The notes under the pieces are model-generated. The model worked only from the letters and a program-made list of their open reading frames with translations, made no database searches and was not told the origin of the DNA. Below are positions 8,035 through 16,864 of a stretch of 64,000 bases of DNA, in pieces. Made by a program: the position numbers and the translations under genes. The stretch is from Actinoplanes siamensis. GTDB taxonomy: Bacteria; Actinomycetota; Actinomycetes; Mycobacteriales; Micromonosporaceae. The number at the start of each line of letters is the position of its first letter. Within the stretch, counting starts at the first letter, position 1. Location: positions 1 to 64,000 of the forward strand of contig NZ_BOMW01000065.1 in NCBI RefSeq assembly GCF_016862395.1, written 5' to 3'.

Positions 8035-9258
8035 ATGGACGATGGCATCCGGGTCCGCCCGGGCACGATCGAGGACTTTCCGGCGATCTCCGAGCTGCTC
8101 GGCGTGGTCTTCCACGAGAATCTGGAGGGTGCGGCCCGGGCCGCCGAGGAGGCGGTGTTCGAGCCGGCGCGCTCGCTGGTCGCCGACGACGGCGGGCTGG
8201 TGGCCGGGCACACGGTGGCCTACAGCCGGGAGCTGACCGTGCCCGGAGCGGTGCTGCCGGCCGCGCACATCTCCTGCGTCGGCGTGCGGCCCACGCACCG
8301 CCGGCGCGGCCTGCTGACCGCGCTGATGCACCGCCAGCTGCGCGACATCGCGGAGGGCGGGCGGGAGGCTCTCGCGGTGCTGTGGGCCAGCGAGACCACC
8401 ATCTACCCCCGATTCGGGTACGGCCCGGCGTCCTCCCGCCTCAAATTCTCGATCATGAATCGGGAGGTACGGCTCACCGTCCCGCCCGCGGAACCCGCCG
8501 GCCGGCTGCGGATGGGCGATCCGGCCGAGCTCCTCTCGGACATCGCCAAGACGTTCGACCAGCTGCGCGTCACCCGGGTCGGCTGGTCCGACCGCGACGA
8601 CCGGTGGTGGCGGTACGTGCTCGCCGATCCGTGGGACCGCCGGGACGGCACGACCCGGCGGTACGCCGTGGTGCACGACGGCCCCGGCGGCCCCACCGGC
8701 TACGCGCTCTGGCGGGTCAAGCGGGGCTGGACACACCACGGGCCGGACGCCGAGGTGCAGGTCCGCGAGGTGGCCGCCGCCGACCCGGCGACGTATCAGA
8801 CGCTCTGGCGGTTCCTGCTCGGCATCGACCTGAGCCGGACCGTGTCGTTCGACCTGGGCGCGGTCGACGAGCCGCTGCGCCACCTGGTGGACGAGCCGCG
8901 GCGGCTGGGCACCATGCTCTCCGACGCGCTCTTCGTGCGGCTGGTGGACGTGCCCGGCGCGCTCGCCGCCCGGCGGTACCAGGCGCCGGTGGACGTGGTG
9001 CTGGAGGTCGAGGACCCGCTCCTGCCGGCGAACGCCGGGCGCTGGCGGCTGACCGGCGGGCCGGGCGGGGCGTCCTGCGCGCGGACCGGGGACCCGGCCG
9101 ACCTGGCGTGCTCGGTGACCGATCTCGGCGCTGCTTACCTGGGCGGGACGTCGCTCGGGGTGCTCGCGGCGGCCGGTCGGGTGCGGCAGCTGACCGCAAA
9201 TGATCCGAGTCTGGCGTTCGGCTGGCACCACGCGCCCAGCGCCACTGAGGTGTTCTGA
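8035..9258 (+). CDS. Eis-type GNAT N-acetyltransferase
   Basis: A 407-residue protein with the three-part Eis architecture: an active GNAT domain (acetyl-CoA loop VGVRPTHRRRGLL at about 82-94), a second GNAT-like domain (about 170-300) and a C-terminal SCP2-like domain (about 300-405). In Mycobacterium tuberculosis Eis the C-terminal Phe carboxylate is the general base and a Tyr is the general acid. Here the chain ends in ATEVF with terminal Phe, and the segment IYPRFGYG (Y124, Y129) supplies the Tyr. Eis enzymes acetylate several amines of aminoglycosides and lysines of proteins. Start ATG 8035 lies close to the divergent gene's promoter. Confidence 0.92.
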   Translation: MDDGIRVRPGTIEDFPAISELLGVVFHENLEGAARAAEEAVFEPARSLVADDGGLVAGHTVAYSRELTVPGAVLPAAHISCVGVRPTHRRRGLLTALMHRQLRDIAEGGREALAVLWASETTIYPRFGYGPASSRLKFSIMNREVRLTVPPAEPAGRLRMGDPAELLSDIAKTFDQLRVTRVGWSDRDDRWWRYVLADPWDRRDGTTRRYAVVHDGPGGPTGYALWRVKRGWTHHGPDAEVQVREVAAADPATYQTLWRFLLGIDLSRTVSFDLGAVDEPLRHLVDEPRRLGTMLSDALFVRLVDVPGALAARRYQAPVDVVLEVEDPLLPANAGRWRLTGGPGGASCARTGDPADLACSVTDLGAAYLGGTSLGVLAAAGRVRQLTANDPSLAFGWHHAPSATEVF

Positions 9259-9274
9259 GGGTACCGTCGGGTTC

Positions 9275-9799
9275 ATGGTCGAGCCCGAACGCCGCCGCCG
9301 GCGTGTGCGCCCTTCGTCCCGGACGAGCGGCGCCGCACCGGAGCCGCCGCCGGCTCCGGTGCCCGCCCCGCCACCGTCCGCGCCGGCGCCCGCCGGGCCG
9401 GGAAACGCGACGCCGGGAAACGCGACGCCCGGCAACACCCCGGTGCCGACCGCGCCGGCGAGCGCACAACCGGGAAACACGCCGGTGCCCACCCCACCGG
9501 CGAACGCGCGGCCGCCGAGGCGCCCCGCGGCTGCCGGCGGCGGTGCGGACCGGGAGGCCGAGCGCGGCCCGCGCGGCCCGGTGAAACGCCCGGCGACCGC
9601 CGGCAACGGCGAGGACCGGGAGACCGAGCGCGGTCTGCGCGGCCTGGTCGGTTCCGGATCCTCGCAGGTCAGCGTGGGTGCGGCGCTGCGCGCCCGGGAC
9701 GCCGCGCGGCCGTCCGGGGAGCAGCTCGCGGCGGCCGACCGCGATCTGGTGATCGTCCGGCGCAATTGGCTGCCGCGCGAGGACCTGCCCCGCCGCTGA
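9275..9799 (+). CDS. Pro/Ala-rich hypothetical with conserved C-terminus
   Basis: A 174-residue protein, 16 nt downstream of eis. About 110 residues are low complexity (APAPP and GNATPGN repeats, then charged RDxEAERG). The end is different: VSVGAALRARDAARPSGEQL then AAADRDLVIVRRNWLPREDL reads as a real, conserved helical module seen in actinobacterial proteins of unknown function. No catalytic motif or membrane segment. Third-position GC is extreme throughout. Confidence 0.7.
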   Translation: MVEPERRRRRVRPSSRTSGAAPEPPPAPVPAPPPSAPAPAGPGNATPGNATPGNTPVPTAPASAQPGNTPVPTPPANARPPRRPAAAGGGADREAERGPRGPVKRPATAGNGEDRETERGLRGLVGSGSSQVSVGAALRARDAARPSGEQLAAADRDLVIVRRNWLPREDLPRR

Positions 9800-9848
9800 C
9801 TACGATGGAGCCGACCACCGACCGCTCGTGGAAACGGTTGACTAGCCC

Positions 9849-10550
9849 ATGCAGTGGAAGCACCGCCCCAACGGCCTGACCTGGTCAGGTGCCATCAAGA
9901 ACGAGGAAGCCAAGCGGGAGGCGGCGGCGCGGCTGGCCGCCGAGCTGCAGGACGGGCAGACGGTCGGCATCGGCTCCGGCTCGACCAGCTTCCTCACCCT
10001 GCAGGCCCTCGCGGCCCGCGCCGAGAAGGAGGGGCTCGCCTTCACCGCGATCCCCACCTCGATCGAGGTGGCGAACGCGTGCGCCGCGCTGGGCGTACGC
10101 ACCGCGACGCTGAACGAGGTCCGGCCGGACTGGTGCTTCGACGGCGCCGACGAGGTGGACCCGGCACATCGGCTGATCAAGGGCCGCGGCGGCGCGCTCT
10201 ACCAGGAGAAGCTGATGATGGCGGCGGCGCCGAAGGCGTTCATCGTGGTCGACCGGTCGAAGATCGTGGACCGGCTGGGGCAGAACTTCGCGGCCCCGGT
10301 GGAGATCGACCCGGCCGCGCTCAGCCTGATCTTCGAGAAGCTGGCGGGCTTCCCCGGCCTGGCGGAGGTCACCCTGCGGGCGGCCGGCGGCAAGGACGGG
10401 CCGGTCCTCACCGAGCGCGGCAACCTCATCCTGGACCTGCGGTTCAGCGAGATCGCCGACGACGCCCACACCCGCCTGAAGCAGATGTCGGGCGTCGTCG
10501 AGACGGGCCTCTTCTTCGGGTACGACTTCGAGCTGATCCTGGCCGATTAG
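9849..10550 (+). CDS. rpiA: Ribose-5-phosphate isomerase A
   Basis: A 233-residue RpiA. It interconverts ribose 5-phosphate and ribulose 5-phosphate in the non-oxidative pentose phosphate pathway. Diagnostic motifs are present: the phosphate loop GIGSGSTS, the catalytic DGADEVDP and the KGRGGALYQEK loop with catalytic Glu/Lys. The N-terminal extension MQWKHRPNGLTW of about 12 residues is unusual, but no better internal start with a ribosome site is seen. Its stop overlaps by 4 nt the end of the convergent hydrolase gene. Confidence 0.95.
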   Translation: MQWKHRPNGLTWSGAIKNEEAKREAAARLAAELQDGQTVGIGSGSTSFLTLQALAARAEKEGLAFTAIPTSIEVANACAALGVRTATLNEVRPDWCFDGADEVDPAHRLIKGRGGALYQEKLMMAAAPKAFIVVDRSKIVDRLGQNFAAPVEIDPAALSLIFEKLAGFPGLAEVTLRAAGGKDGPVLTERGNLILDLRFSEIADDAHTRLKQMSGVVETGLFFGYDFELILAD

Positions 10551-11464
10551 AACGTCAGCGCGGCGCGGAGGGCGGCGGCGACCTGGTCGGCGGCCGCCCG
10601 CGCCGCGTCGATCGTGGCGATCTTGCGGGCGAAGCCGTGGTTCACGCCCATGTACCGGGTGTGCACCACCGGCACGCCCGCGGCCACCAGCGCGTCCGCG
10701 TAGTCGGCGCCCTCGTCCCGGAGCGCGTCGTACTCGGCGGTGATGAGCAGGGTGGCCGGCATCCCGGAGAGGTCGGTGACGGCCAGCGGCGCCACGTCCT
10801 CGGTGAGCCGCCGCATCGGGTCCGGGACGTAGGTCTCCCAGGCCAGCTTCATCGAGGCGCGGTCCAGGCCGTACTCCCCCAGCTCGTCGTAGGACTCCGC
10901 CGAGGTGAGCGGGTCCAGAGCGGGATAGATCAGGACCTGGAAGTCGAGCGGGGTGCCCGCGTCCCGCTGCCGCCGGGCGGTGACGGTGGCCAGCTGGCCG
11001 CCGGCGCTGTCCCCGCCGATCGCCAGCCGGGACGCGTCGACGCCCAGCTCGCCGCCGGTCTTACGGACGTGGTCGAGCACCGTCTCGGCGTCCTGGAGGG
11101 CGGCCGGGTGGACGTGCTCCGGGGCGAGCCGGTAACCGACCGACAGCACGGCCAGGCCGGAGCGGTCGGCGACCCGGCGGCAGAACCGGTCGACGGTTTC
11201 GACGCTGCCGTAGCACCAGCCGCCGCCGTGCAGGTAGACGAAGACGGGCGCGCCGGCCCGGGTGGCGTAGAGCCGGCAGGGCACGCCGCCGGCGTCCAGG
11301 TCGGCGACGACCGGCAACGGCAGCGCCGGGCCGGTCTCCGCCTCGTTGGACTCCTCCATCGCCGCGCGGGCGAACTGGAGGCGTTCGTAGGGTCCGGCCG
11401 CGAGCTGCTCGGCGGAGGGGCGGCGGCGAAGCTTCGCCGCCGCCGTCACCTGGGGGTGGAGCAT
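10547..11464 (-). CDS. HSL-type alpha/beta hydrolase (esterase)
   Basis: A 305-residue hydrolase of the hormone-sensitive lipase group. The oxyanion loop HGGGW, the nucleophile elbow GDSAGG, the acid region AEYDALRDEG and the catalytic His (NHGFAR) are all in place and ordered correctly. Expected to hydrolyse short-chain esters in the cytosol; substrate unknown. It lies 6 nt after the DUF1015 gene on the same strand, so the two may form an operon. It meets rpiA tail to tail with a 4-nt overlap and no terminator hairpin. Confidence 0.92.
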   Translation of the reverse strand: MLHPQVTAAAKLRRRPSAEQLAAGPYERLQFARAAMEESNEAETGPALPLPVVADLDAGGVPCRLYATRAGAPVFVYLHGGGWCYGSVETVDRFCRRVADRSGLAVLSVGYRLAPEHVHPAALQDAETVLDHVRKTGGELGVDASRLAIGGDSAGGQLATVTARRQRDAGTPLDFQVLIYPALDPLTSAESYDELGEYGLDRASMKLAWETYVPDPMRRLTEDVAPLAVTDLSGMPATLLITAEYDALRDEGADYADALVAAGVPVVHTRYMGVNHGFARKIATIDAARAAADQVAAALRAALTF

Positions 11465-11470
11465 CCCGCC

Positions 11471-12667
11471 TCAGCCGAGTTGGGCGAGGACGAGACCGCC
11501 GCGGGCCTTCGGGGTGAACCAGGTGCTCTTGCGGGGCAGCTTCAGCCGGGCCAGGTTGACCTCGACGAAGTCCTCCACGGTGACCGGGGCGATCAGCACG
11601 GCAAGGGCGGCACGGCCGGCGTCGACCTCGCCGCGCAGCCACTCGACCGGGTAGTCGCCGCCGATGTAGGAGATCCGCTTGTCCCCCGGGTCCAAGCCCA
11701 GGGCGTCGTGCAGCAGCACCCGCTCGACCAGGGCGTGGTCCAGGTTCTCCACAGGCGTGCCGGCCGGGTCGGCGGGCAGGGCGACGGCGTACGAGCGGCC
11801 CGCCGCGTACACCTCGATCGTCCCCTTGCCGGGGAGCTCCGCGGCGCGCGGCAGCTCGGTGACCGTCGCACCGGCCGCGCGCAGGCGCTCCAGAAGCTCC
11901 TCCGGCCGTGCCGGGAGCTCGCTGATCAGCCGGTTGTACGGCTGGATGGCGACCGACGCGGGCGTGGTGATCACCGCCAGGAAGCGCTGCAGCCCGCCGG
12001 TCTGCGCGGCCAGGCTGCGGTGGTTGCCGTCGGCGACCACCAGCTCGCCGCCGCCGGCCAGCGCGGTGAGCCGGTCCTGCAGCTCGCCCGGTCCGACCAC
12101 CCAGATGGCGTGGGTACGACCGGTCTGGTCGGTGTCGGTGGCCTCCGGCTCGCCCGCCGCGTCGCAGGCGTCGGCCAGAGCGGCGTGCAACTCCTCGCCC
12201 TTGCCGGTCTGCAGCAGCAGCACCGGCGACAGCAGCGTGGACAGCGCCTCGGCGAGCGCGACGCGCTCCCGGACCTTGGCGATGAAGACGTCCTCGTTGC
12301 GGATGACCAGGCCCGGCTCGTCGGCGCTGGTGGAGATCTGGGCGGTGTCCACCATGCTCCACAGGCCGTAGGCGGGGGCCTCGTCCTTCCCGGTGATCCG
12401 GTAGAGCACCACGACGTGCTCAGCCTGCCGGTAGTGGCCCTCGGACTTCTCGTTCTCCAGCCGGACGACGGCGTCCGGGAGGGATTCGGTGAAGGTCTTC
12501 CCGAGGGACTCGGGCGCGAGATGCGGCATTTCCACGGCCAGCGCGCTGTGCGGGTTGGCCGTGATGATGTCGGTGATTTCGGCGTCGTCGGCGAACTCGT
12601 CGTAGTTCTGGGCTCCGGTACCGCCAGTGGTGATCCAGGCCCGGCTGATCGGGTGCACGACCGTCAT
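11471..12667 (-). CDS. DUF1015 family protein
   Basis: A 398-residue member of DUF1015. The family signature VADGNHRS lies in the middle of the protein and NEDVF earlier; the N-terminal segment NPHSALAVEMPHL corresponds to the usual NP-SxL. The function of the family is unknown in general, although the DGHHR/DGNHR motif resembles nuclease-like ParB/SbnI folds; some members neighbour serine biosynthesis genes. ATG 12665-12667 is followed by MTVVHPISRAWITT. Likely the first gene of a two-gene unit with the downstream esterase. Confidence 0.88.
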   Translation of the reverse strand: MTVVHPISRAWITTGGTGAQNYDEFADDAEITDIITANPHSALAVEMPHLAPESLGKTFTESLPDAVVRLENEKSEGHYRQAEHVVVLYRITGKDEAPAYGLWSMVDTAQISTSADEPGLVIRNEDVFIAKVRERVALAEALSTLLSPVLLLQTGKGEELHAALADACDAAGEPEATDTDQTGRTHAIWVVGPGELQDRLTALAGGGELVVADGNHRSLAAQTGGLQRFLAVITTPASVAIQPYNRLISELPARPEELLERLRAAGATVTELPRAAELPGKGTIEVYAAGRSYAVALPADPAGTPVENLDHALVERVLLHDALGLDPGDKRISYIGGDYPVEWLRGEVDAGRAALAVLIAPVTVEDFVEVNLARLKLPRKSTWFTPKARGGLVLAQLG

Positions 12668-12677
12668 GGCAGGGAAC

Positions 12678-12905
12678 TTACCCGGCCGGACGACGGCGCC
12701 TGCCCACCGGCATGTTCCCCCGTGACCGGCTCGACTGGGGCCGTCGATGCGGGTTCACCGGCCGTTCGACCGGCCTGGCCGTGACGATGATCGGCGGGGC
12801 CACGAATCCGGCCAGCTCAGGGGGCAAATCCACCCATACTTCGCGCTGAACGCCGATCGTCATGCCCGCGGCGTCGTTGAATGAGGTGTGCATCACCTCA
12901 TCCAA
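12678..12905 (-). CDS. Possible small protein overlapping a hairpin
   Basis: An open frame of up to 75 residues; a start at ATG 12861-12863 gives MTIGVQREVWVDLPPELAGF followed by VAPPIIVTARPVER. The central part looks protein-like, but the C-terminus is Arg/Pro/Ser-rich. The two upstream ATGs lie inside the inverted repeat at 12872-12910, so if it is real the shorter form is likelier. No family recognised. Confidence 0.35.
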   Translation of the reverse strand: MDEVMHTSFNDAAGMTIGVQREVWVDLPPELAGFVAPPIIVTARPVERPVNPHRRPQSSRSRGNMPVGRRRRPAG

Positions 12906-12910
12906 CGACG
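12872..12910 (-). terminator. Long hairpin downstream of the DsbA-like gene
   Basis: CGTCGTTGAATGAGGTG (12872-12888) and CACCTCATCCAACGACG (12894-12910) form a 17-bp stem with one mismatch and a 5-nt loop. It starts 22 nt after the stop of the minus-strand gene at 12933 and is most simply its terminator, although no U-tract follows. Confidence 0.6.
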
Positions 12911-12932
12911 GGCTCGGTGAACAAGTGGCGAA

Positions 12933-13559
12933 CTAATCGAAAATCGGACCGATCTCCCGGCTGCGCTTGATCTCGTAGAAGCCGGGCGTGCCGGCGACCA
13001 GCAGGACGCCGTCCCACAGCCGGCCGGCGGCCTCGCCCTTGGGCGCCGGGGTGATCACCGGGCCGAAGAACGCGACGGTGGAGTCCGGGTCCGGGCCGGG
13101 CGCGTGGATCACCGGGGTGCCGACGTCCGTGCCGACCGGCTTCATCCCGGCGTTGTGGCTGGCCCGCAGGGCCTCGTCGCGCGCGTCGGTGTGCGCCGCC
13201 GCGGCCAGCTCCGGATCGAGGCCGACCTCGGTCAGCGCCTCCCGGAACAGTTTCTCGTCCAGCTCGTACTTCTGCAGGTGGATGCGGGTGCCCAGGGCCG
13301 TGTAGAGGTCCCGCAGGACCTGCGGGCCGGCCGTCTCGGCGGCGGCGATGCAGACCCGGACCGGGCCCCAGCCCTTGGTCATCAGGGCCTGGTACTCCTC
13401 GGGGAGGTCCCGGCCCTCGTTGAGCACGGAGAGGCTCATCACGTTGAAGCGGATGTCGAGGGGGCGGACCTTCTCCACCTCGAGCAGCCAGCGAGAGGTG
13501 ATCCAGGCCCACGGGCAGAGCGGGTCGAACCACATGTCGACGGTGGCGCGTTCAGTCAT
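12933..13559 (-). CDS. DsbA-fold reductase, Rv2466c-like, CPWA variant
   Basis: A 208-residue thioredoxin/DsbA-fold protein. It follows the mycobacterial mycothiol-dependent nitroreductase Rv2466c closely: DMWFDPLCPWAWITSRW at the active site, then FNVMSLSVLNEGRDLPEEY, WGPVRV, GTDVGTPVIH with the cis-Pro, and FFGPVITPAPKGEAAGRLWD. In Rv2466c the site is CPWC; here the second cysteine is alanine, so only a monothiol mechanism (mixed disulfide with mycothiol) would be possible. Probably cytosolic, with no signal peptide. Divergent from pepN. Confidence 0.9.
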   Translation of the reverse strand: MTERATVDMWFDPLCPWAWITSRWLLEVEKVRPLDIRFNVMSLSVLNEGRDLPEEYQALMTKGWGPVRVCIAAAETAGPQVLRDLYTALGTRIHLQKYELDEKLFREALTEVGLDPELAAAAHTDARDEALRASHNAGMKPVGTDVGTPVIHAPGPDPDSTVAFFGPVITPAPKGEAAGRLWDGVLLVAGTPGFYEIKRSREIGPIFD

Positions 13560-13659
13560 GGATCGATACTGCCACCGCCGAAGGCGGTGCGGATGAGGTG
13601 CGACTCGAGCGCGGCGAATAGGCTGCGAGGAAAAGCAGTCAGCTCGAAGGAGAGTGCAC

Positions 13660-16218
13660 GTGGCCGGTGTTCACAACCTGACCCAGGTCGAGGCCGCGGA
13701 GCGGAGTCGATTGCTCGAGGTGACCGGGTACGACATCACCCTCGATCTGACCGACGGAAACGGCAACCCCGGTTCCGGCACCTTCCGCTCCACCACCATC
13801 GTTTCGTTCAACTGCAGCGAGCCCGGCGCCGAGACGTTCATCGAGGCCGCCGCGGTCGAGCTGCACAAGGCCACGCTCAACGGCGCGCCGCTGGACCTGA
13901 GCACCTGGTCGGCCGAGAAGGGCCTGCCGCTGCCCGGCCTGGCGGAGCGCAACGTCCTGGTCGTCGAGGGCGACTTCGCCTACTCGGCCAGCGGCCAGGG
14001 CCTGCAGCGCAGCGTCGACCCGGTCGACCAGGAGATCTACCTCTACAGCCAGTTCGAGACCGCCGACGCCCAGCGGGTGTACGCGGCCTTCGACCAGCCC
14101 GACCTCAAGAGCGAGTTCACCTGGCACGTGATCGCGCCGGATCACTGGAAGGTGATCTCGAACATGCCTGTCGACTCCGAGGAGCCGGCCGGTACGGGCG
14201 CGCGGACGGTCCACTTCACCACCTCGCCGCGGATGAGCACGTACATCACGGCGATCTGCGCCGGGCCGTACCACGAGGTCCGCGACTCGCACGACGGCAT
14301 CGACCTGGGCGTCTTCTGCCGGGCCTCGATGGCCCGGTACCTGGACGAGGCCGACCTGTTCCTGATCACCAAGCAGGGCTTCGACTTCTTCCACGAGCAG
14401 TTCGGGGTGCGCTACCCGCTGCCGAAGTACGACCAGCTCTGGGTGCCGGACTTCAACGCCGGCGCGATGGAGAACTTCGGCTGCGTCACGCACGCCGAGG
14501 CGCACTACATCTTCCGCTCGCAGGTCACCGACTACGAGTACGAGCAGCGGGCCAACACGATCCTGCACGAGCTCGCCCACATGTGGTTCGGCGACCTGGT
14601 CACCATGCGCTGGTGGAACGACCTGTGGCTGAACGAGTCGTTCGCCGAGTGGGCCAGCCACTGGTGCAACACGCACGCCACCCGCTTCACCGACGCCTGG
14701 TCGACGTTCCTGTCCATCCGCAAGGCCTGGGGCTACCGGCAGGACCAGCTCTCCTCGACCCACCCGGTCTACTGCGAGATGCCGGACCTGGAGGCGGTCG
14801 AGGTCAACTTCGACGGCATCACCTACGCCAAGGGCGCCAGCGTGATCAAGCAGCTGGTGGCTTACGTCGGGCTGGAGCCGTTCCTCACCGGCCTGCGGGA
14901 GTACTTCGCCAAGCACGCGTGGGGCAACGCCACCTTCGACGACCTGCTCACCGAGCTGGAGACGGCGTCCGGCCGGGAGCTGCGCAAGTTCGCCGCGCAG
15001 TGGCTGGAGACCGCGCAGGTCAACACGCTGCGCCCGGTCGTCGAGATGGACGACCGGGAGCGCTACACGAGCGTCACGGTGCTGCAGGAGGCCCCGGCCG
15101 GGTACCCGACGCTGCGTACCCACCGGATCGGCATCGGCCTCTACGACCTGGACGGCGACCGGCTGGTGCGCCGGGAGCGGCTCGAGGTCGACGTGGCCGG
15201 CGAGCGCACCGAGATCACGGCGCTGGCCGGGATCAAGGCGCCGGACGTGCTGCTGATCAACGACGACGACCTGACGTACGCGAAGCTGCGCCTGGACGAG
15301 CGCTCGCTGGGGGTGCTGGTCAACCACATCGCCGGGTTCGACTCGGCGCTACCGCGGGCGCTGTGCTGGGCCGCCGCGTGGGACATGCTGCGCGACGCCG
15401 AACTGGCCGCCCGGGACTACGTGCGGCTGGTCTGCTCCGGCCTGCCGGCCGAGGGTGACATCAACCTGACCACCGCCACGTTGCGGCAGGCGGCCAGCGC
15501 GCTGGTGTCGTTCGCCGACCCGCAGTGGGCGCCGGAGGGCTGGACGATGCTGGCGCGGCTGGCCGAGACCCAGCTGGCGGCGGCCGAGCCGGGCAGCGGT
15601 TGGCAGCTCACCTGGGCCCGGGCGTTCATCACCGCCGCCCGCACGCAGGAGCAGGCGGCCGTGCTGCGCGGCTGGCTGACCGGCGGCGCCAAGCCGAAGG
15701 GCCTGGTCGTCGACACCGAGCTGCGCTGGTCGCTGCTGCAGGCGCTGGCCGCGATCGGCGCGGCCGACGAGTCGGAGATCGACGCGGAGCTGGCCTCGGA
15801 CAAGACGGCCAGCGGTGAGCGGGAGGCGGCGATCGCCCGTGCCCTGCTGCCGACCGCGGAGAACAAGGCTCGCGTCTGGGCCGAGCTGACCGGGCCGCAG
15901 CAGCCGCCGAACTGGCTCAACCGGTCGCTGCTGCAGGGCTTCCAGAGCACCCGCCAGGTGGCCCTGACAGCGCCGTACGCGGAGAAGTTCTTCGCCGTGG
16001 TGGGCTCGGTGTGGGCGCGCTCGGACAGCGAGCCCGCGCAGGAGTTCGCGACGCTGGCGTACCCGACGTTCCAGATCAGCGAGGAGACGGTCGCGCTGAC
16101 CGACGCCTGGCTGGCGCAGGACGGGCACCCGGCGTCGCTGCGGCGTCTGGTGGCCGAGGGCCGGGACGGCGTGCTCCGGGCGCTGAAGGCCCGCGCCAAG
16201 GACAGCGCGGCTGCCTGA
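13660..16218 (+). CDS. pepN: Aminopeptidase N (M1 family)
   Basis: An 852-residue zinc aminopeptidase. The substrate-anchoring GAMEN motif is at residues 268-272 and the zinc site HELAH at 303-307 with the third ligand E326 in NESFAEW, spaced as in all M1 enzymes. The C-terminal about 350 residues form the ERAP1-like helical domain. It removes N-terminal residues from peptides in the cytosol. GTG 13660 is preferred over GTG 13654 because AAGGAG (13647-13652) is then 7 nt away, and the protein begins MAGVHNLTQVEAAER as in other actinobacterial PepN. A strong terminator follows. Confidence 0.96.
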   Translation: MAGVHNLTQVEAAERSRLLEVTGYDITLDLTDGNGNPGSGTFRSTTIVSFNCSEPGAETFIEAAAVELHKATLNGAPLDLSTWSAEKGLPLPGLAERNVLVVEGDFAYSASGQGLQRSVDPVDQEIYLYSQFETADAQRVYAAFDQPDLKSEFTWHVIAPDHWKVISNMPVDSEEPAGTGARTVHFTTSPRMSTYITAICAGPYHEVRDSHDGIDLGVFCRASMARYLDEADLFLITKQGFDFFHEQFGVRYPLPKYDQLWVPDFNAGAMENFGCVTHAEAHYIFRSQVTDYEYEQRANTILHELAHMWFGDLVTMRWWNDLWLNESFAEWASHWCNTHATRFTDAWSTFLSIRKAWGYRQDQLSSTHPVYCEMPDLEAVEVNFDGITYAKGASVIKQLVAYVGLEPFLTGLREYFAKHAWGNATFDDLLTELETASGRELRKFAAQWLETAQVNTLRPVVEMDDRERYTSVTVLQEAPAGYPTLRTHRIGIGLYDLDGDRLVRRERLEVDVAGERTEITALAGIKAPDVLLINDDDLTYAKLRLDERSLGVLVNHIAGFDSALPRALCWAAAWDMLRDAELAARDYVRLVCSGLPAEGDINLTTATLRQAASALVSFADPQWAPEGWTMLARLAETQLAAAEPGSGWQLTWARAFITAARTQEQAAVLRGWLTGGAKPKGLVVDTELRWSLLQALAAIGAADESEIDAELASDKTASGEREAAIARALLPTAENKARVWAELTGPQQPPNWLNRSLLQGFQSTRQVALTAPYAEKFFAVVGSVWARSDSEPAQEFATLAYPTFQISEETVALTDAWLAQDGHPASLRRLVAEGRDGVLRALKARAKDSAAA

Positions 16219-16227
16219 TCAGGGCGA

Positions 16228-16259
16228 AACGGCCTCTCCGACTCGGAGGGGCCGTTTTT
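16228..16259 (+). terminator. Rho-independent terminator of pepN
   Basis: AACGGCCTCTCCG (16228-16240) pairs with CGGAGGGGCCGTT (16244-16256), with one T-G wobble and a 3-nt loop, ending in a run of five T. Confidence 0.9.
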
Positions 16260-16327
16260 CCTGCGTACTGCAAGTTGCATCGGCGTGCCGTCAGTAGGCT
16301 GACACTCCGCGGTGTTGGAGGTGGCCC

Positions 16328-16864
16328 GTGACGATGGTGAGCCAGCGGTGGAGCGCGCCGGACGGCCGGTGGACCGAGCCGGATCTGCATCTGTTCCCGC
16401 AGGACGGGCACCGGTACGAGATCGTCGACGGCAGCCTGCACGTCACCCCGCCCCCGGACGGGGTGCACGAGGCGGGCGTCGAGGCGGTGATCGCCGCGCT
16501 GCGCACGGCCGCCCCGCCGGACTGGTGGGTGTGTGACCGGCTGGGCGTCGGGATCGACATCAGCAGCCTGGTGCCGGACGTGATCGTGCTGCGGCCGCGG
16601 TCGTCCGGGGGGATCTGGGTGGACCCGGCGGACGTGGCGCTGGTGGTCGAGGTGGAGGCGCCGGAGACCCGGCGTTACGATCGCCTGCTCAAACCGGCGG
16701 TGTACGCGTCGGCCGGCATCCCCGCCTACTGGCTGGTGGAGCCGGGCGAGGCGCTGTCGGTGCACACGCTGGACGGTCCGTCCTACCGCCTGGCGCGCCG
16801 GATCGAGGGCGCCGAGCGGGTGAAGCTCGACGCCCCGTACCCGATCCGGGTGGGGGTCTTCTAG
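16328..16864 (+). CDS. Uma2 family (DUF820) restriction-endonuclease-fold protein
   Basis: A 178-residue protein of the Uma2/DUF820 family, PD-(D/E)XK nuclease fold. YEIVDGSLHVTPPP, VPDVIVLR (catalytic Asp), VALVVEVEAPETRRYDRLLKPAVYASAGIPAYWLVEP with the E-x-E/K core are the family landmarks. The usual ExxS is VEAPE here. Members are often mobile or expanded; their role is unknown. GTG 16328 is chosen because GGAGG at 16317-16321 is 6 nt upstream. It ends tail to tail with the DUF5130 gene with a 4-nt overlap. Confidence 0.9.
   Translation: MTMVSQRWSAPDGRWTEPDLHLFPQDGHRYEIVDGSLHVTPPPDGVHEAGVEAVIAALRTAAPPDWWVCDRLGVGIDISSLVPDVIVLRPRSSGGIWVDPADVALVVEVEAPETRRYDRLLKPAVYASAGIPAYWLVEPGEALSVHTLDGPSYRLARRIEGAERVKLDAPYPIRVGVF

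Noticed and set aside
9854..12784. 976-codon plus-strand frame
   Set aside because: Shadow of rpiA in another frame and of the two minus-strand genes (hydrolase and DUF1015), whose families are clear.
13104..15458. 784-codon plus-strand frame and 562-codon minus-strand frame over pepN
   Set aside because: Both are out-of-frame shadows; pepN has intact GAMEN and HELAH motifs.
16328..16864. Uma2 protein as a transposon remnant or toxin
   Set aside because: Uma2/DUF820 proteins are common chromosomal genes in actinobacteria, and no inverted repeats or partner gene flank this one.
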